Of a stretch of 64,000 nucleotides of DNA, positions 52,875-62,485 are shown piece by piece; the stretch's first letter is position 1, and every line of letters starts with the position of its first letter. The translations under genes and the position numbers were made by a program. Origin of the DNA: Gemmatimonadota bacterium. GTDB taxonomy: Bacteria > JAAXHH01. The stretch covers positions 913,911-977,910 of the forward strand of contig VXMB01000009.1 of the NCBI GenBank assembly GCA_009841265.1, read 5' to 3'. The notes below the pieces were generated by a model. It worked only from the letters and a program-made list of their open reading frames with translations, did not search any database and was not told the origin of the DNA.

Positions 52875-52920
52875 TTGACAAGATGGGTCAATAAGGGTAT
52901 TCTCAATGCGAGGAGGTGAT
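52875..52920 (+). promoter_or_regulatory. Promoter and full-length Shine-Dalgarno of tatA
   Basis: TTGACA at 52875-52880, 17-bp spacer, TATTCT at 52898-52903; then AGGAGGTGAT at 52911-52920, a ten-base complement of the 16S rRNA 3' end, four bases before the ATG at 52925. The GTG inside this element is not the start codon. Confidence 0.8.
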
Positions 52921-52924
52921 TTAC

Positions 52925-53119
52925 ATGCTAGGTAGTTTCGGCACGACCGAACTGATTATCATTCTTGTCATCGTCATGATCCTTTTCGGTGCGAAGAAGC
53001 TTCCCGAACTGGCCAAGGGTCTGGGCCAGGGGATCACCGAGTTCAAGAAAGCACAGAACAAAGAGCCCTCCGAAGAGAAACAGGGTACCTCCGGCACGTC
53101 CGCCACGAAGGACGGCTGA
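52925..53119 (+). CDS. tatA: Twin-arginine translocase subunit TatA/TatE
   Basis: 64-aa membrane protein of the Tat pathway, which exports folded proteins. Short N-terminal MLGSFGTTE, one transmembrane helix [19 protein letters not shown], the conserved [17 protein letters not shown] hinge and amphipathic helix, and a charged low-complexity tail ([19 protein letters not shown]). The ATG at 52925 is preferred because the upstream GTG belongs to the ribosome-binding site. It is a lone tat gene; tatB/tatC are not in the window. It fits the Tat-exported aminotransferase at 17306-18556. Confidence 0.95.
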   Translation: MLGSFGTTELIIILVIVMILFGAKKLPELAKGLGQGITEFKKAQNKEPSEEKQGTSGTSATKDG

Positions 53120-53652
53120 ACGCCTGTAGCGGCGCGCAACGGTTTTTCCGGATGCGTACCGAGGCACCTATTTTGAGCGGTACGGGCAGTTGGATCGACA
53201 GGCCGTCTTTCAGTGTCCTGGTTCGCCCTTGGTTCGCCCTACGGTGTGCCGGGACGCCTGCCGCTGGTCTTGGCAGCGTATTACGGCATGTCGACAGACG
53301 CCAACCAGCCGGAAATCCCTCGCACTACTCCGCCATTCCCGCCGTATGCCCGATCCGTAATTCCTGCGACTTTCCTCGTTCCTGTACGTTATATTCATAA
53401 TAAGCTGTATATCGCAGTGGCTGAATGCGCACTGAGTTCAACGGAATATACTTCGCACGCTCGACTGCGCACGCTCGACCGCGCATAACCGCGGTTACCC
53501 AATAAAAAACACATTCGCATACAACCAATCCGGACCATAGCCGGTCTCATACAACAGATGGCGCCCGCATACGGCACTCGACGTCAGGTAACAACGTGGA
53601 AACTGCCCTCAAACTCGACGGCCGAATCGCACCGGATCATCAGGAAGAAAAC
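53120..53652. other. Non-coding interval between tatA and the ECF sigma gene
   Basis: No supported gene, RNA gene or repeat. An AT-rich patch at about 53385-53415 (TTATATTCATAATAAG) may hold the promoter of the sigma factor gene, but no -35/-10 pair is convincing. A GTG at 53596 is an alternative, less likely, start for the sigma gene. Confidence 0.5.
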
Positions 53653-54255
53653 ATGAAGATCGATTCGGCAAGGGATCGCGCGGACCTGGAGGATCGCAGG
53701 TTGATTCTCAAGGCAAGGGGCGGCGACGCAAGGGCATTGGAGGAACTGGTCTACCGATACGACGAGAAAGTGCTGTCCATGGCCCTGTCCTTCGTGGGTG
53801 ACATGGACGATGCCAAGGACATTTACCAGGAAGTCTTCATGCGGGTATATAAAGCCTTGCCGAAATTCGAGTTTCGCAGCCGGTTTTCGACCTACTTGTA
53901 CCGGATCGTCACCAATGCCTGTCTTTCACACCGGGCGCGAAGCGGAAAAAGAAGCTTCGTACCGATTGAAGACGAGCTGGGAGAAGACCCGGACTCGACG
54001 AAACGCGGGGTAACCCTCTTATCCCCCGACCGGCCGGACGCGGCCGTCATCAACCACGAAATCGCCTCACGGATACGTGCCGCCGTCGACACCCTTTCTC
54101 CCCGGCTGCGGACCGTGTTCGTGCTGCGTCACCACGAAGGATTCAAACTGAGGGAAATCGCAGGCATCATGGAATGCGCCGAAGGCACCGTGAAGAAATA
54201 CCTCTTCGACGCCACGCGAAGGCTGCGCATTCAACTCGAGGACATACGAATATGA
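53653..54255 (+). CDS. ECF-type RNA polymerase sigma factor
   Basis: 200-aa sigma-70 family factor with region 2 (LVYRYDEKVLSMALSFVGDMDDAKDIYQEVFMRVYKAL, FSTYLYRIVTNACL) and region 4 (VDTLSPRLRTVFVLRHHEGFKLREIAGIMECAEGTVKKYLFDATRRLR). The ATG at 53653 with AGGAAG upstream is chosen. Its stop overlaps the start of a zinc-finger anti-sigma gene (ATGA, 54252-54255), the standard arrangement of a sigma/anti-sigma pair. The operon continues to a DUF4097 envelope protein, so the regulon probably concerns envelope state. Confidence 0.93.
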   Translation: MKIDSARDRADLEDRRLILKARGGDARALEELVYRYDEKVLSMALSFVGDMDDAKDIYQEVFMRVYKALPKFEFRSRFSTYLYRIVTNACLSHRARSGKRSFVPIEDELGEDPDSTKRGVTLLSPDRPDAAVINHEIASRIRAAVDTLSPRLRTVFVLRHHEGFKLREIAGIMECAEGTVKKYLFDATRRLRIQLEDIRI

Positions 54256-55247
54256 ATAAGGATACGGACCGATCTCACGCGAAGTGGGAGGAATGGCTGG
54301 AACTTGCCCAGTACGGTGAACTGTCGGATGCGGATCAGCAGCGACTGGACGCCCATCTTGAATCGTGCGATCGATGCCAGGCATACCGGGCGCAACTGGA
54401 TCAATTCCGGGTGGTCATGGAGCAGGCCGCACCGGCAAAGCCTGGAGAAACCGACTTGCTCGATGCCCGCGGCAACCTGTGGTCCAACATTTCTGCAGGC
54501 CGTCAGGAACACCGGTTTCCCGGAGAGTGGATGAATCGTTTTGTGCATGGCCTGCAAGGACTTACGATCAGCGTTTTCCCACAATACAGAACGGTTCTCG
54601 GAGGCGCACTGCTGCTGTGTATCGGCCTGGCAGCCGGTTATTACCTGGCCTTCCAGGGCGACCGGACGCTCGGATTCGCGGCCGCGGGTATGGGCCAGAT
54701 GGACCTGCTGAACAACGACGACGTGGCCATATCCAATGTCCGGTTCGTGGATTCGGACATGTCCGACGGCACGCTGGGAATCCGGTTCGAAGCCGTCCGT
54801 CCCGTACAGATCATGGGACCGGTCGACGATCCGGAGATACAGCGCGTACTCACCTTTGCCGTCCTGAATGAGCAGAACCCCGGGGTCAGGCTTCGGGCGG
54901 TGAACGCCGTGAGCGCATCCGAACGCCTTCATTCGGATCTCGAGATCAGAGACGCCCTGGTCACGGCCTTGAAAACCGACTCGAATGCCGGGGTCCGCGG
55001 CGAGGCGTTCAACGCGCTGTCCCGGTATCCCTTCGACGAGGAAATCAGGGACGCCATGATTCACACGCTGGTATTTGACGAAAACCCGGCCCTCAGAATA
55101 AACGCGATCAACCGGCTGCAGGACCAGGTGCCGGCCTCATTCGACAAGCAGTGGGAAAGCGTACTCAGGACCAGGATGGTTCTCGACGAAAACGCTTACA
55201 TCCGCACGAAGGCAAGGACCGTGCTGAGTAATCTGTCCGCGCCGTAA
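54252..55247 (+). CDS. Zinc-finger anti-sigma factor with C-terminal HEAT repeats
   Basis: 331-aa membrane protein. Residues 1-55 form a zf-HC2/ZAS anti-sigma domain with H35, C39 and C42 in DAHLESCDRCQAYR. One transmembrane helix lies near residues 113-133 (VLGGALLLCIGLAAGYYLAF). The extracytoplasmic part (about 185-325) has HEAT-like helical repeats (VLNEQNPGVRLRAVNAV, LKTDSNAGVRGEAFNAL, FDENPALRINAINRL, LDENAYIRTKARTVL). The cytoplasmic zinc finger would bind the upstream sigma factor while the HEAT part senses a periplasmic partner, probably including the downstream DUF4097 protein. The start is fixed by the ATGA overlap. Confidence 0.88.
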   Translation: MNKDTDRSHAKWEEWLELAQYGELSDADQQRLDAHLESCDRCQAYRAQLDQFRVVMEQAAPAKPGETDLLDARGNLWSNISAGRQEHRFPGEWMNRFVHGLQGLTISVFPQYRTVLGGALLLCIGLAAGYYLAFQGDRTLGFAAAGMGQMDLLNNDDVAISNVRFVDSDMSDGTLGIRFEAVRPVQIMGPVDDPEIQRVLTFAVLNEQNPGVRLRAVNAVSASERLHSDLEIRDALVTALKTDSNAGVRGEAFNALSRYPFDEEIRDAMIHTLVFDENPALRINAINRLQDQVPASFDKQWESVLRTRMVLDENAYIRTKARTVLSNLSAP

Positions 55248-55277
55248 CGGGACGCGGCCGACCGAGGAGTTTCGATC

Positions 55278-56762
55278 ATGAAATTATGGATATGTACGTT
55301 CGGCGTATTGTTGTTTGCGCAGCAAGCCCTGGCGCAGCAAGCCCTGGCCCTCGCCGAGGATCAGAACCGGGCTACGGGGAACCGGACGGAGACTTTCCAG
55401 GTGGAAAGGGACGGACGGCTCGACCTGAACACCCGGGCGGGCGATATCACGATCTCCACGTGGAGCAAAAACGAAGCGGTCGTGAACGTTCAAGGCGTCC
55501 CGGCGAGCGGCGCGGATGATCTGAGAATACGCTACGAAGGGGGCATACTGCGCGTCGATTACGACCCCAGAGGGTGGTCGATGAATCGTAGAAGGGGCCT
55601 GCGTTTCAAGATCGATCTGCCATCGGATTTCGACCTGGACCTGCGCACCGGCGGCGGCGATATCGAAGTCGTGGGCAACCTGGGCGGAGACGTGAGAAGC
55701 CATACTTCAGGCGGCGACGTAACGCTCCGGGATATCGGCGGTGACGTGGAGCTGACCACGTCCGGCGGAGACATCCGGGTGGGCACGGTTGGCGGCGACG
55801 TTCACCTGCAGACGTCTGGCGGTGACATCCGGGTCGAGAAGGCCTCGGCCGACCTGGACGTCCAGACCTCCGGCGGCGACATCCGGATCGGGCACGTAGG
55901 CAATGAACTGGAAGCCCAGACTTCCGGCGGGGACATCACCATCGAGTACGTAGGCGGAGAATCCCGGATCAGGACATCCGGAGGCGATATCGAGATTGGC
56001 GAACTTCTGCAGGACGCCCGTATCACTACGTCCGGCGGCGACATTGAACTGCGTAACGCCAAGGGGGAATTGCAGGTGAAAACCGCCGGGGGCGAACTGG
56101 AGCTCCTGAACGTAACGGGGTCGATCGACGCAAAAACCGCGGGTGGCGAGATCCTGGCTGAAATCACGCCGGAGGGTTCCAAGGGCAGCTCGCTTATTTC
56201 GGCCGGTGGCGACATCGTACTCTACGTGGATCCGGAAGCGAAAGCGACCATCGAAGCGCGGATTCGCGTGGATAAGAGATCGAGATTTGGTGGAGTGTTT
56301 CAAATGAACCCTCCTCCTGGAGGTGGGGCCGACCAGATAATCATCGAAATCCCCGAGATACCGACAATTAACATGGATCAGTCGGTTACGGAGATCGACG
56401 AAGAAAAGTTGCAGGAGATCATCGAAAAGCTGACGCAAAGCATGAACGAGGCGGTACAGTTGTCGGCTGAAGAGGCGCAACGGCTCCTGCAAGAGTTACA
56501 ACGAGATTTGCAGGCAGCACAACGGGATTTGCAGGCAGCACAGAAGAAGTCGGTCGAAACGCGGAAAAAGATGATCGAGGTACGGAACAACGCCAGAGCC
56601 ACCTGGCGATACAAGATCCGGTCCGATTTCGAAGCGGAGCGCTACGAGGAAGACGAGGAAGAACGAGAGATAAGCGCTACGTATATGCTCAACGGCGGCG
56701 GCGCCAGGATCTGGCTGGAGACCAGCGACAGCAACATTGAGATTCGCGAACTGGATAAGTAA
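55278..56762 (+). CDS. DUF4097-family beta-repeat envelope protein with C-terminal coiled coil
   Basis: 494-aa exported protein. After a signal peptide (MKLWICTFGVLLFAQQALA) comes a right-handed beta-repeat solenoid of the DUF4097/DUF4098 type: from about residue 115 to 295 TSGGDIxI or TSGGDVxL recurs roughly every 18 residues, then the repeat decays to KTAGGE. A coiled coil follows (residues about 375-435, rich in Glu, Gln, Lys and Ala). It lies downstream of the sigma/anti-sigma pair and is likely part of its signalling or output. DNA shows exact duplications: 15 bp at 55317-55346 in the signal peptide and 21 bp at 56498-56539 in the coiled coil. Confidence 0.85.
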   Translation: MKLWICTFGVLLFAQQALAQQALALAEDQNRATGNRTETFQVERDGRLDLNTRAGDITISTWSKNEAVVNVQGVPASGADDLRIRYEGGILRVDYDPRGWSMNRRRGLRFKIDLPSDFDLDLRTGGGDIEVVGNLGGDVRSHTSGGDVTLRDIGGDVELTTSGGDIRVGTVGGDVHLQTSGGDIRVEKASADLDVQTSGGDIRIGHVGNELEAQTSGGDITIEYVGGESRIRTSGGDIEIGELLQDARITTSGGDIELRNAKGELQVKTAGGELELLNVTGSIDAKTAGGEILAEITPEGSKGSSLISAGGDIVLYVDPEAKATIEARIRVDKRSRFGGVFQMNPPPGGGADQIIIEIPEIPTINMDQSVTEIDEEKLQEIIEKLTQSMNEAVQLSAEEAQRLLQELQRDLQAAQRDLQAAQKKSVETRKKMIEVRNNARATWRYKIRSDFEAERYEEDEEEREISATYMLNGGGARIWLETSDSNIEIRELDK

Positions 56763-56867
56763 AGATGCGCGAACTGATTAAAGGTCGCAGCGTCTGCCGA
56801 AGGCGGCCTGCCCGCTGAACTGAGCACCCGGCGACCAGTCCACTCACCGAACCGGCGTCCTGCCCGC

Positions 56868-58007
56868 TCACGCCGTCTCCCGAATCACCCGCTCCGCCGC
56901 GGAGACGCCTGCGCCGGACTCGAACTCATACCCGTGTTGGCTCAGGCCGTGCTCGAGCGCCGAAAGGGCGACGATCATGTCCGAAGGGGCCACGTTGTAG
57001 CCCAGGTGGGCGATGCGTATGTACTTGCCCCTGTAGTGATCCATCCCGTTGGCGATGGTCACGCCGCACTCCTGCTTGATCGACTTCAGCATATCGGAGC
57101 CGTCGATACCGGGCGGCATGACGACCGAAGTCAGCACGTTGGACGGCCTGCGCGCGAAGAGATTCAGGCCGAGGGCCGCAACTCCCGCGCGGGTCACCAG
57201 GGCGTTTCGCTCGTGAATCCGGTAGATTTCCTCCAGACCGAGTTCCTTCATCATCTCCAGCGACTCGGCCAGTCCCATGAGCAGCGACACGGCCGGCGTA
57301 TAGGGCGTAAGCCCCTTCGTGAATGAATCCCGGGCTCGATTCAGGTTCAGATAGTAGGATGGCTGGCGGCTTTCTTCGATACGCTGCCACGCCCGCTCGC
57401 TGACGCTGATGAAGGCCAGACCGGGCGGGATCATGAGCGCCTTCTGCGAACCGGTGAGGGCGATGTCGACGTGCCAGTCGTCTGTCCTTAGCTCATTGGC
57501 GCCCAGGCCGCTGATGGCATCCACGACCAGGTAGCAGCCGTGACCGCGGACGATCCTGCCCAGGGTCTCGATATCGTGGAGCACGCCCGTCGACGTCTCG
57601 CTGTGGGTGGCCAACACCGCTTCAAAGGGTCCCTGTTCACCCAGGATACGGTCGACCTTGTCGGGATCCGCGGCGGTCCCCCACTCCACATCGAGCGTCA
57701 CGGCGTCGATGCCGTAGATCGCACACAGTTCGACCCACCTGCCGCCGAATTTGCCGCCGCTGATCGCCAGCACCCGGTCTCCCGGCGAAAGCAGGTTGAC
57801 GACCGCGGCCTCCATGGCGCCGCTGCCCGAGGCCGTGAGCACGAGGACATCGTTCTCGGTCTGGAAAACGTGCTGCAGCCCCGAGGCGACTTGCCTTAGC
57901 AGATCGCTGAATTCGGTGGAACGGTGGGTGAGGATCGGTGCCGACATCTTCCGGACGACCCGGTCGGGAACCGGCGTGGGTCCGGGGGCAAAGTTGGTAA
58001 CCTTCAC
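56868..58007 (-). CDS. Class V aminotransferase, alanine-glyoxylate/serine-pyruvate type
   Basis: 379-aa PLP enzyme. It opens MKVTNFAPGPTPVPDRVV, the family start, with THRSTEFSDLL next; the mid region has TASGSGAMEAAVVNLLSPGD, then VVDAISGLGANEL, and the PLP lysine K189 in LTGSQKALMIPPGL. SNVLTSVVMPPGID and KYIRIAHLGYNV are further matches. It transfers amino groups between serine or alanine and glyoxylate/pyruvate; phosphoserine aminotransferase is less likely. It is a single gene on the minus strand, convergent with the DUF4097 gene. Confidence 0.92.
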   Translation of the reverse strand: MKVTNFAPGPTPVPDRVVRKMSAPILTHRSTEFSDLLRQVASGLQHVFQTENDVLVLTASGSGAMEAAVVNLLSPGDRVLAISGGKFGGRWVELCAIYGIDAVTLDVEWGTAADPDKVDRILGEQGPFEAVLATHSETSTGVLHDIETLGRIVRGHGCYLVVDAISGLGANELRTDDWHVDIALTGSQKALMIPPGLAFISVSERAWQRIEESRQPSYYLNLNRARDSFTKGLTPYTPAVSLLMGLAESLEMMKELGLEEIYRIHERNALVTRAGVAALGLNLFARRPSNVLTSVVMPPGIDGSDMLKSIKQECGVTIANGMDHYRGKYIRIAHLGYNVAPSDMIVALSALEHGLSQHGYEFESGAGVSAAERVIRETA

Positions 58008-58037
58008 GCGATCTCCGTTGGCGCGCGGTCAACGCAA

Positions 58038-58088
58038 GGTGAGCACAGGAGCCGGTATGGGTGAGCACAGGAGCCGGACCGGGTGAGC
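58038..58088. repeat. 22-bp tandem repeat, 2.3 copies
   Basis: GGTGAGCACAGGAGCCGG begins at 58038 and at 58060 with a 4-base variable tail, and a third partial copy starts at 58082. It fills the gap between the aminotransferase start and the TPR gene stop. Confidence 0.85.
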
Positions 58089-58104
58089 TTCCGACTTCAA
58101 AAGG

Positions 58105-58776
58105 CTAGAGCGCGGTCAGCGCGATCCGGGCATCCCGGGCATAGGGCGTCGATTCGTAGTTCTCAACCACCCGGTCGTACAGGGCCCGTGCCTGTTCCTT
58201 CTGGTCGGCGGCCCCGAAACATCGCGCGGCATCCAGGAGAAAACCGGGGGCGAGATAACTCTCCGGATCTTCGTCCGCCAGGGCGAGATACTGGTTGGCC
58301 GCCTCTTCGTACTTCTCTTCCTCTTCGTCGCAAGCGGCCAGTCCCGAGCGGGCGGCCAGCCAGAAATGCGCGTCCCGACTGCCGTATTCGTCCAGGTAGG
58401 TCTGGTAGTAGGTGCGCGCCTTTTCGAAATCGCCGGTCTGAAAACAGGCATTGGCCAGCTCGATCGTCGCCTCGAGGGCCACTGAAGTACCGCCGTATTC
58501 GGTCACGACCCGCTCGAATATTGGAATGGCATCTTCATAGCGGCTGTCCTGCATCGCCGTCTGACCCGGCGCGAATACCTGGCCCGCCTGCACCAGGTCA
58601 TCGGTCTGCTTATTGGTCCAGTAATACCAGCCGGCCACGCACGCGATCACCAGGACGGCGGCCGCGGTGAGCGACTTCCAGTGCCTGTCGATCTCGCTGC
58701 TCATCTCGTACAGCCAGAGAATGAAACGGTCTTCTTTCATCTCACGACGGCTGATGCGCCGTCTCGTTCTTGCCAT
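58105..58776 (-). CDS. TPR-repeat membrane protein (YfgM-like)
   Basis: 223-aa protein anchored by one N-terminal helix (LTAAAVLVIACVAGWYYWT, residues about 38-57) after a basic cytoplasmic start. The periplasmic part is a set of TPR-like helices: DAIPIFERVVTEYGG, EKARTYYQTYLDEYG, YEEAANQYLALADEDP and EQARALYDRVVENYE. The topology and length match YfgM/AncB, which assists chaperone-linked outer-membrane biogenesis, and tetratricopeptide tol-pal-like proteins. It is divergent from the ilv operon. Confidence 0.8.
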   Translation of the reverse strand: MARTRRRISRREMKEDRFILWLYEMSSEIDRHWKSLTAAAVLVIACVAGWYYWTNKQTDDLVQAGQVFAPGQTAMQDSRYEDAIPIFERVVTEYGGTSVALEATIELANACFQTGDFEKARTYYQTYLDEYGSRDAHFWLAARSGLAACDEEEEKYEEAANQYLALADEDPESYLAPGFLLDAARCFGAADQKEQARALYDRVVENYESTPYARDARIALTAL

Positions 58777-58858
58777 TGCCCCGGTCCTCCAGGATATGGG
58801 TTGTGCAAAACTGCCGGTTGAAATCCGGTGTAATCGTACTGGCTTTACGTCTTATTCC

Positions 58859-58938
58859 GCACCGGGTCAAAACGTCGAATCAACAGGGATTCCGACCCCG
58901 GTGCAAAGCCTAGAACATATAAGGGAATCGGGGCTTTT
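58859..58938 (+). other. Structured non-coding region upstream of ilvB
   Basis: Inverted repeats GCACCGGGTC (58859-58868) and GACCCCGGTGC (58894-58904, one bulge) enclose GAATC/GATTC (58877-58881, 58888-58892). Right after, AAAGCC (58905-58910) pairs with GGCTTT (58932-58937), giving a terminator-like stem with a short T run. If an upstream promoter exists this could be an attenuator; no leader peptide was recognised. Confidence 0.4.
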
Positions 58939-58966
58939 CGTCAAGGGGTTTCTATGGAGTTTTAAC

Positions 58967-58994
58967 TTGACAACAGGCGCTCTTGGCGTATTTT
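58967..58994 (+). promoter_or_regulatory. Sigma70-type promoter of the ilv-leu operon
   Basis: TTGACA at 58967-58972, a 16-bp spacer, TATTTT at 58989-58994, about 100 bp upstream of the ilvB ATG at 59097. Confidence 0.6.
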
Positions 58995-59096
58995 ACGAGG
59001 CACAAGTTGGGTTTTGAACATGACGAAATCCAGCCGGTTTCGTGAACGGTAGATCACGTCCTGCGCGGGATATCTCTTTTTATAAGGAGACGGTCG

Positions 59097-60836
59097 ATGA
59101 AACTGTCGGGTGCTGAAATAGTCATAGAGTGTCTGAAGAAAGAGGGAGTCGATATCGTCTTCGGGTATCCCGGCGGCGTGGTGATCCCGACTTATGACGT
59201 CATTCAGCGCACCACCGACCTGAGGCACATCCTCGTACGCCACGAGCAGGGTGCGACCCACATGGCCGACGGCTATGCGCGGGCAACCGGAAAGCCCGGC
59301 GTGGTCCTCGTCTCCTCCGGTCCGGGCGCCACCAATACGGTGACCGGCATCGCGACCGCGTACATGGATTCGATCCCGATGATCGTGATCACGGGCCAGG
59401 TACCGGTGCACCTGATCGGGAACGACGCCTTCCAGGAGTCGGACACAGTGGGCATCACCCGGCCGATCACGAAACACAATTTCCTGATCAAGGAAACCGA
59501 AGACATCGCACAGGTTTTCGCCGAGGCGTTCCACATCGCGACGACCGGCCGGCCCGGACCCGTCCTGATCGACGTGCCCAAGGACGTCCAGATCGGGGAA
59601 GCGGAGTTCTCTTACCCGGAACGGCCGGACATCCGCGGATACAAGCCTCGGACCGAGGGGCATCCGAAGCAGATCCGCAAGGCGGCGGAGATGCTCACCT
59701 CGGCCAGGAAGCCGGTGATCTATGTGGGCGGCGGCGCGATCATCTCCGAGGCGTCGGAGGAAATCCGCACGCTGGCCCGCAAGCTCAACGCACCGGTGAC
59801 GACCACACTGATGGGACTCGGCGCCTACCCGGAGAACGATCCCCTTTCGCTCAAGATGCTCGGCATGCACGGCACCTGGTATGCGAACACGGCCGTGATG
59901 ATGTGCGACCTGCTGGTCTGCATAGGCGCCCGCTTCGACGACCGGGTGACCGGCAAGCTGGAGGAGTTTTCGCCCAATTCGAAGAAGATCCACATCGACA
60001 TCGATCCGTCGTCCCTCAACAAGAACGTGCGGGTGGACCTTCCCATCGTGGGCGACGTGAAGCAGGTGCTGCAGCAGTTGGTTCCCCTGGTGGAACGGGC
60101 CGATACGGAGGAGTGGCTCCAGCAGATCGATGAATGGAAACGCGACCACCCGCTGACCTACGCCAACACGATCGGACTCCACGAGGAAGGCCTGGAGGGT
60201 GTAGACCGGGAGACTGTCGAGAAGGATACGGATCAGTTTCCACTGTGTGCCCAGTACGCCATCGAGCGGATCGGGCAGCTCACGAAGGGCGAGGCTTACG
60301 TGGTCACCGACGTCGGCCAGCACCAGATGTGGGCGGCCCAGTGGTACGGCTTCTCGAACCCCCGGTCGATGATCACTTCCGGCGGGCTTGGCACCATGGG
60401 CTTCGGACTGCCCGCGGCGATCGGCGCCCAGTTCGCCTTTCCCGACCGCGACGTCATCGTATTTTCGGGCGACGGCAGCATCCAGATGAACATCCAGGAA
60501 ATGGCCACGGCTGTGGCCTGCGGCCTGCCCATCAAGATCGTGCTGCTGAACAACGGCTACCTCGGCATGGTGCGCCAGTGGCAGGAGCTGTTCTACGCGC
60601 AACGTTATTCAGAGGTGGACCTGCGTGACTCCAACCCGGACTTCGTGAAGCTGGCGGAAGCCTACGGCGCCGTGGGAATCCGGGTCTTCAAGGATGAAGA
60701 CGTGGAAGGCGCCTGGCTCGAGGCCTGCAAGGTCAAGGACCGTCCCGTGATGCTCGACATGGTGATCGCCGAAGAAGGCAACGTGTATCCCATGATCCCC
60801 GCGGGTGCGGCATCCCACGAAATGATCGAAGAATAG
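59097..60836 (+). CDS. ilvB: Acetolactate synthase large subunit
   Basis: 579-aa thiamin diphosphate (ThDP) enzyme that makes 2-acetolactate or 2-aceto-2-hydroxybutyrate, first committed step of branched-chain amino acid synthesis. The catalytic Glu is near residue 50 in [20 protein letters not shown]. The middle FAD-binding domain has [20 protein letters not shown]. The C-terminal ThDP motif is [33 protein letters not shown] (GDG to NN). AHU-site residues look normal. It is followed by the regulatory subunit after 11 bp. The leader carries a -35/-10 pair at 58967-58994. Confidence 0.96.
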   Translation: MKLSGAEIVIECLKKEGVDIVFGYPGGVVIPTYDVIQRTTDLRHILVRHEQGATHMADGYARATGKPGVVLVSSGPGATNTVTGIATAYMDSIPMIVITGQVPVHLIGNDAFQESDTVGITRPITKHNFLIKETEDIAQVFAEAFHIATTGRPGPVLIDVPKDVQIGEAEFSYPERPDIRGYKPRTEGHPKQIRKAAEMLTSARKPVIYVGGGAIISEASEEIRTLARKLNAPVTTTLMGLGAYPENDPLSLKMLGMHGTWYANTAVMMCDLLVCIGARFDDRVTGKLEEFSPNSKKIHIDIDPSSLNKNVRVDLPIVGDVKQVLQQLVPLVERADTEEWLQQIDEWKRDHPLTYANTIGLHEEGLEGVDRETVEKDTDQFPLCAQYAIERIGQLTKGEAYVVTDVGQHQMWAAQWYGFSNPRSMITSGGLGTMGFGLPAAIGAQFAFPDRDVIVFSGDGSIQMNIQEMATAVACGLPIKIVLLNNGYLGMVRQWQELFYAQRYSEVDLRDSNPDFVKLAEAYGAVGIRVFKDEDVEGAWLEACKVKDRPVMLDMVIAEEGNVYPMIPAGAASHEMIEE

Positions 60837-60847
60837 AGGATTGAACC

Positions 60848-61408
60848 ATGGCACGCCATACCATATCCATGGTGGTCGAGAACCGGTTCGGGGTCCTGGC
60901 CCGCATTTCCGGGCTGTTCAGCGGCCGGGGTTTCAACATCGACAGCATCGCCGTCGGCGAAGCCGCAGAACCCGGCACGGCGCGCATGACCATCGTCACG
61001 CAGGGCGACGAGATGATCATCGAACAGATCATCAAGCAGTTGAACCGCCTGGTGGACGTGATCCGGGTCGTTGATCTCACCGGGGAGAACTTCATCAACC
61101 GCGAACTCGCCCTCATCAAGGTGAACGCCAGCCAGGCCACGCGGCAGGAACTCGTGCAGATCGCCGATATCTTCAAGGCGAAGATCGTCGACATCAACCA
61201 GAAGACGATCATGCTGGAAGCCACGGGCAACGAGGACAAGATCGACGCCATCATCACCATGGTGCGGCCCTTCGGCGTGCGGGAGATCGCCCGGACCGGC
61301 CGGGTGGCGCTGGCCCGCGAATCGACCAGCAAGGACACCCCGTCACCGGAAGCCCCGCAGCCCGTCTGGGAGCGGGAACGCAAGCAGATCACCGCCGATC
61401 TGGCCTGA
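60848..61408 (+). CDS. ilvN: Acetolactate synthase small (regulatory) subunit
   Basis: 186-aa regulatory subunit that binds the catalytic subunit and confers valine feedback inhibition. The N-terminal ACT domain starts ARHTISMVVENRFGVLARISGLFSGRGFNIDSI, and the C-terminal ALS_ss domain contains LVQIADIFKAKIVDINQKTIMLEATGN and MVRPFGVREIARTGRVALAR. It has GAGGA before the ATG. Position and spacing (11 bp) match the ilvB-ilvN-ilvC layout. The symbol ilvH would be equally fitting. Confidence 0.95.
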   Translation: MARHTISMVVENRFGVLARISGLFSGRGFNIDSIAVGEAAEPGTARMTIVTQGDEMIIEQIIKQLNRLVDVIRVVDLTGENFINRELALIKVNASQATRQELVQIADIFKAKIVDINQKTIMLEATGNEDKIDAIITMVRPFGVREIARTGRVALARESTSKDTPSPEAPQPVWERERKQITADLA

Positions 61409-61489
61409 CCAAGCATGGCCGCAGGTACGGTACGCGACAAGATTACCGCCGGAACGGCCCGAACGCCGGAACGGCATGAAGGAGAACCA

Positions 61490-62485
61490 ATGGCTCGACT
61501 GTATTACGATCAGGACGCCGACCTGGGCATACTGGTCGGCAAGACCATCGCGGTTGTCGGTTACGGCAGCCAGGGACACGCCCACGCCCTTTCCCTGCGC
61601 GATTCCGGACTGGACGTCATCGTGGGATTGCGGAAGGGCGGCTCGTGGGACCAGGCCGTTGAGGACGGATTCGAGCCCCGTACCGTGGAGCAGGCGGCCG
61701 CCGAGGCCGACATTATCATGATGCTGGTCAACGACGAGCTTCAGTCCCGTCTTTTCAATGACTTCGTTGCGCCGAACCTGGCGGAGGGCAACGCCCTGGC
61801 CTTCGCCCACGGGTTCAACATCCATTTCAACCAGGTCGTCCCGCCCGAAAACGTGGACGTCTTCATGGTCGCGCCCAAGGGACCGGGCCACCTCGTGCGC
61901 CGGGTCTTCGAGGAAGGCGGCGGCGTGCCCTGCCTGCTGGCGGTCCACCAGGACCACACGGGCCGCGCCCGGGACATCGGCCTGGCCTATGCCAAGGGCA
62001 TCGGCGGCACCCGGGGCGGTGTCATCGAGACGACCTTCCGCGAAGAAACAGAGACCGATCTCTTCGGCGAACAGTCCGTCCTGTGCGGCGGCACTTCCGA
62101 ACTCGTCATGGCCGGTTTCGAGACGCTGGTCGAGGCGGGGTACCAGCCCGAGGTCGCCTACTTCGAGTGCCTGCACGAACTGAAGCTCATCGTGGACCTC
62201 ATGTACGAAGGCGGCATCGAAGGCATGCGTTATTCCGTCAGTAACACGGCCGAATTCGGCGACCTGACCCGCGGCCCCCGGATCGTCAACGAGGAGACCC
62301 GCGCCGAAATGAAGCGCATTCTCGGCGAAATCCAGTCCGGCGCCTTCGCCCGCGAGTGGATGCTCGAGAACCAGGCCAACGCGCCCGTCATGAACGCGCT
62401 CAGACGCAATGCATCGGAAAAGAAGATCGTGGAAGTCGGCCGGCAGTTGCGCAGCATGATGAGCTGGATCGAAGAGAAGAAGTAA
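61490..62485 (+). CDS. ilvC: Ketol-acid reductoisomerase (class I)
   Basis: 331-aa enzyme converting 2-acetolactate to 2,3-dihydroxyisovalerate with NADPH and Mg2+. The start is the ATG at 61490 ([20 protein letters not shown]) with AAGGAG upstream; an in-frame ATG at 61415 would add unrelated residues. The Rossmann motif is [19 protein letters not shown], followed by [18 protein letters not shown] ([11 protein letters not shown]). The Mg-binding C-terminal knotted domain has [20 protein letters not shown] and [20 protein letters not shown] with its acidic ligands. Length is that of short class I enzymes. Confidence 0.96.
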   Translation: MARLYYDQDADLGILVGKTIAVVGYGSQGHAHALSLRDSGLDVIVGLRKGGSWDQAVEDGFEPRTVEQAAAEADIIMMLVNDELQSRLFNDFVAPNLAEGNALAFAHGFNIHFNQVVPPENVDVFMVAPKGPGHLVRRVFEEGGGVPCLLAVHQDHTGRARDIGLAYAKGIGGTRGGVIETTFREETETDLFGEQSVLCGGTSELVMAGFETLVEAGYQPEVAYFECLHELKLIVDLMYEGGIEGMRYSVSNTAEFGDLTRGPRIVNEETRAEMKRILGEIQSGAFAREWMLENQANAPVMNALRRNASEKKIVEVGRQLRSMMSWIEEKK

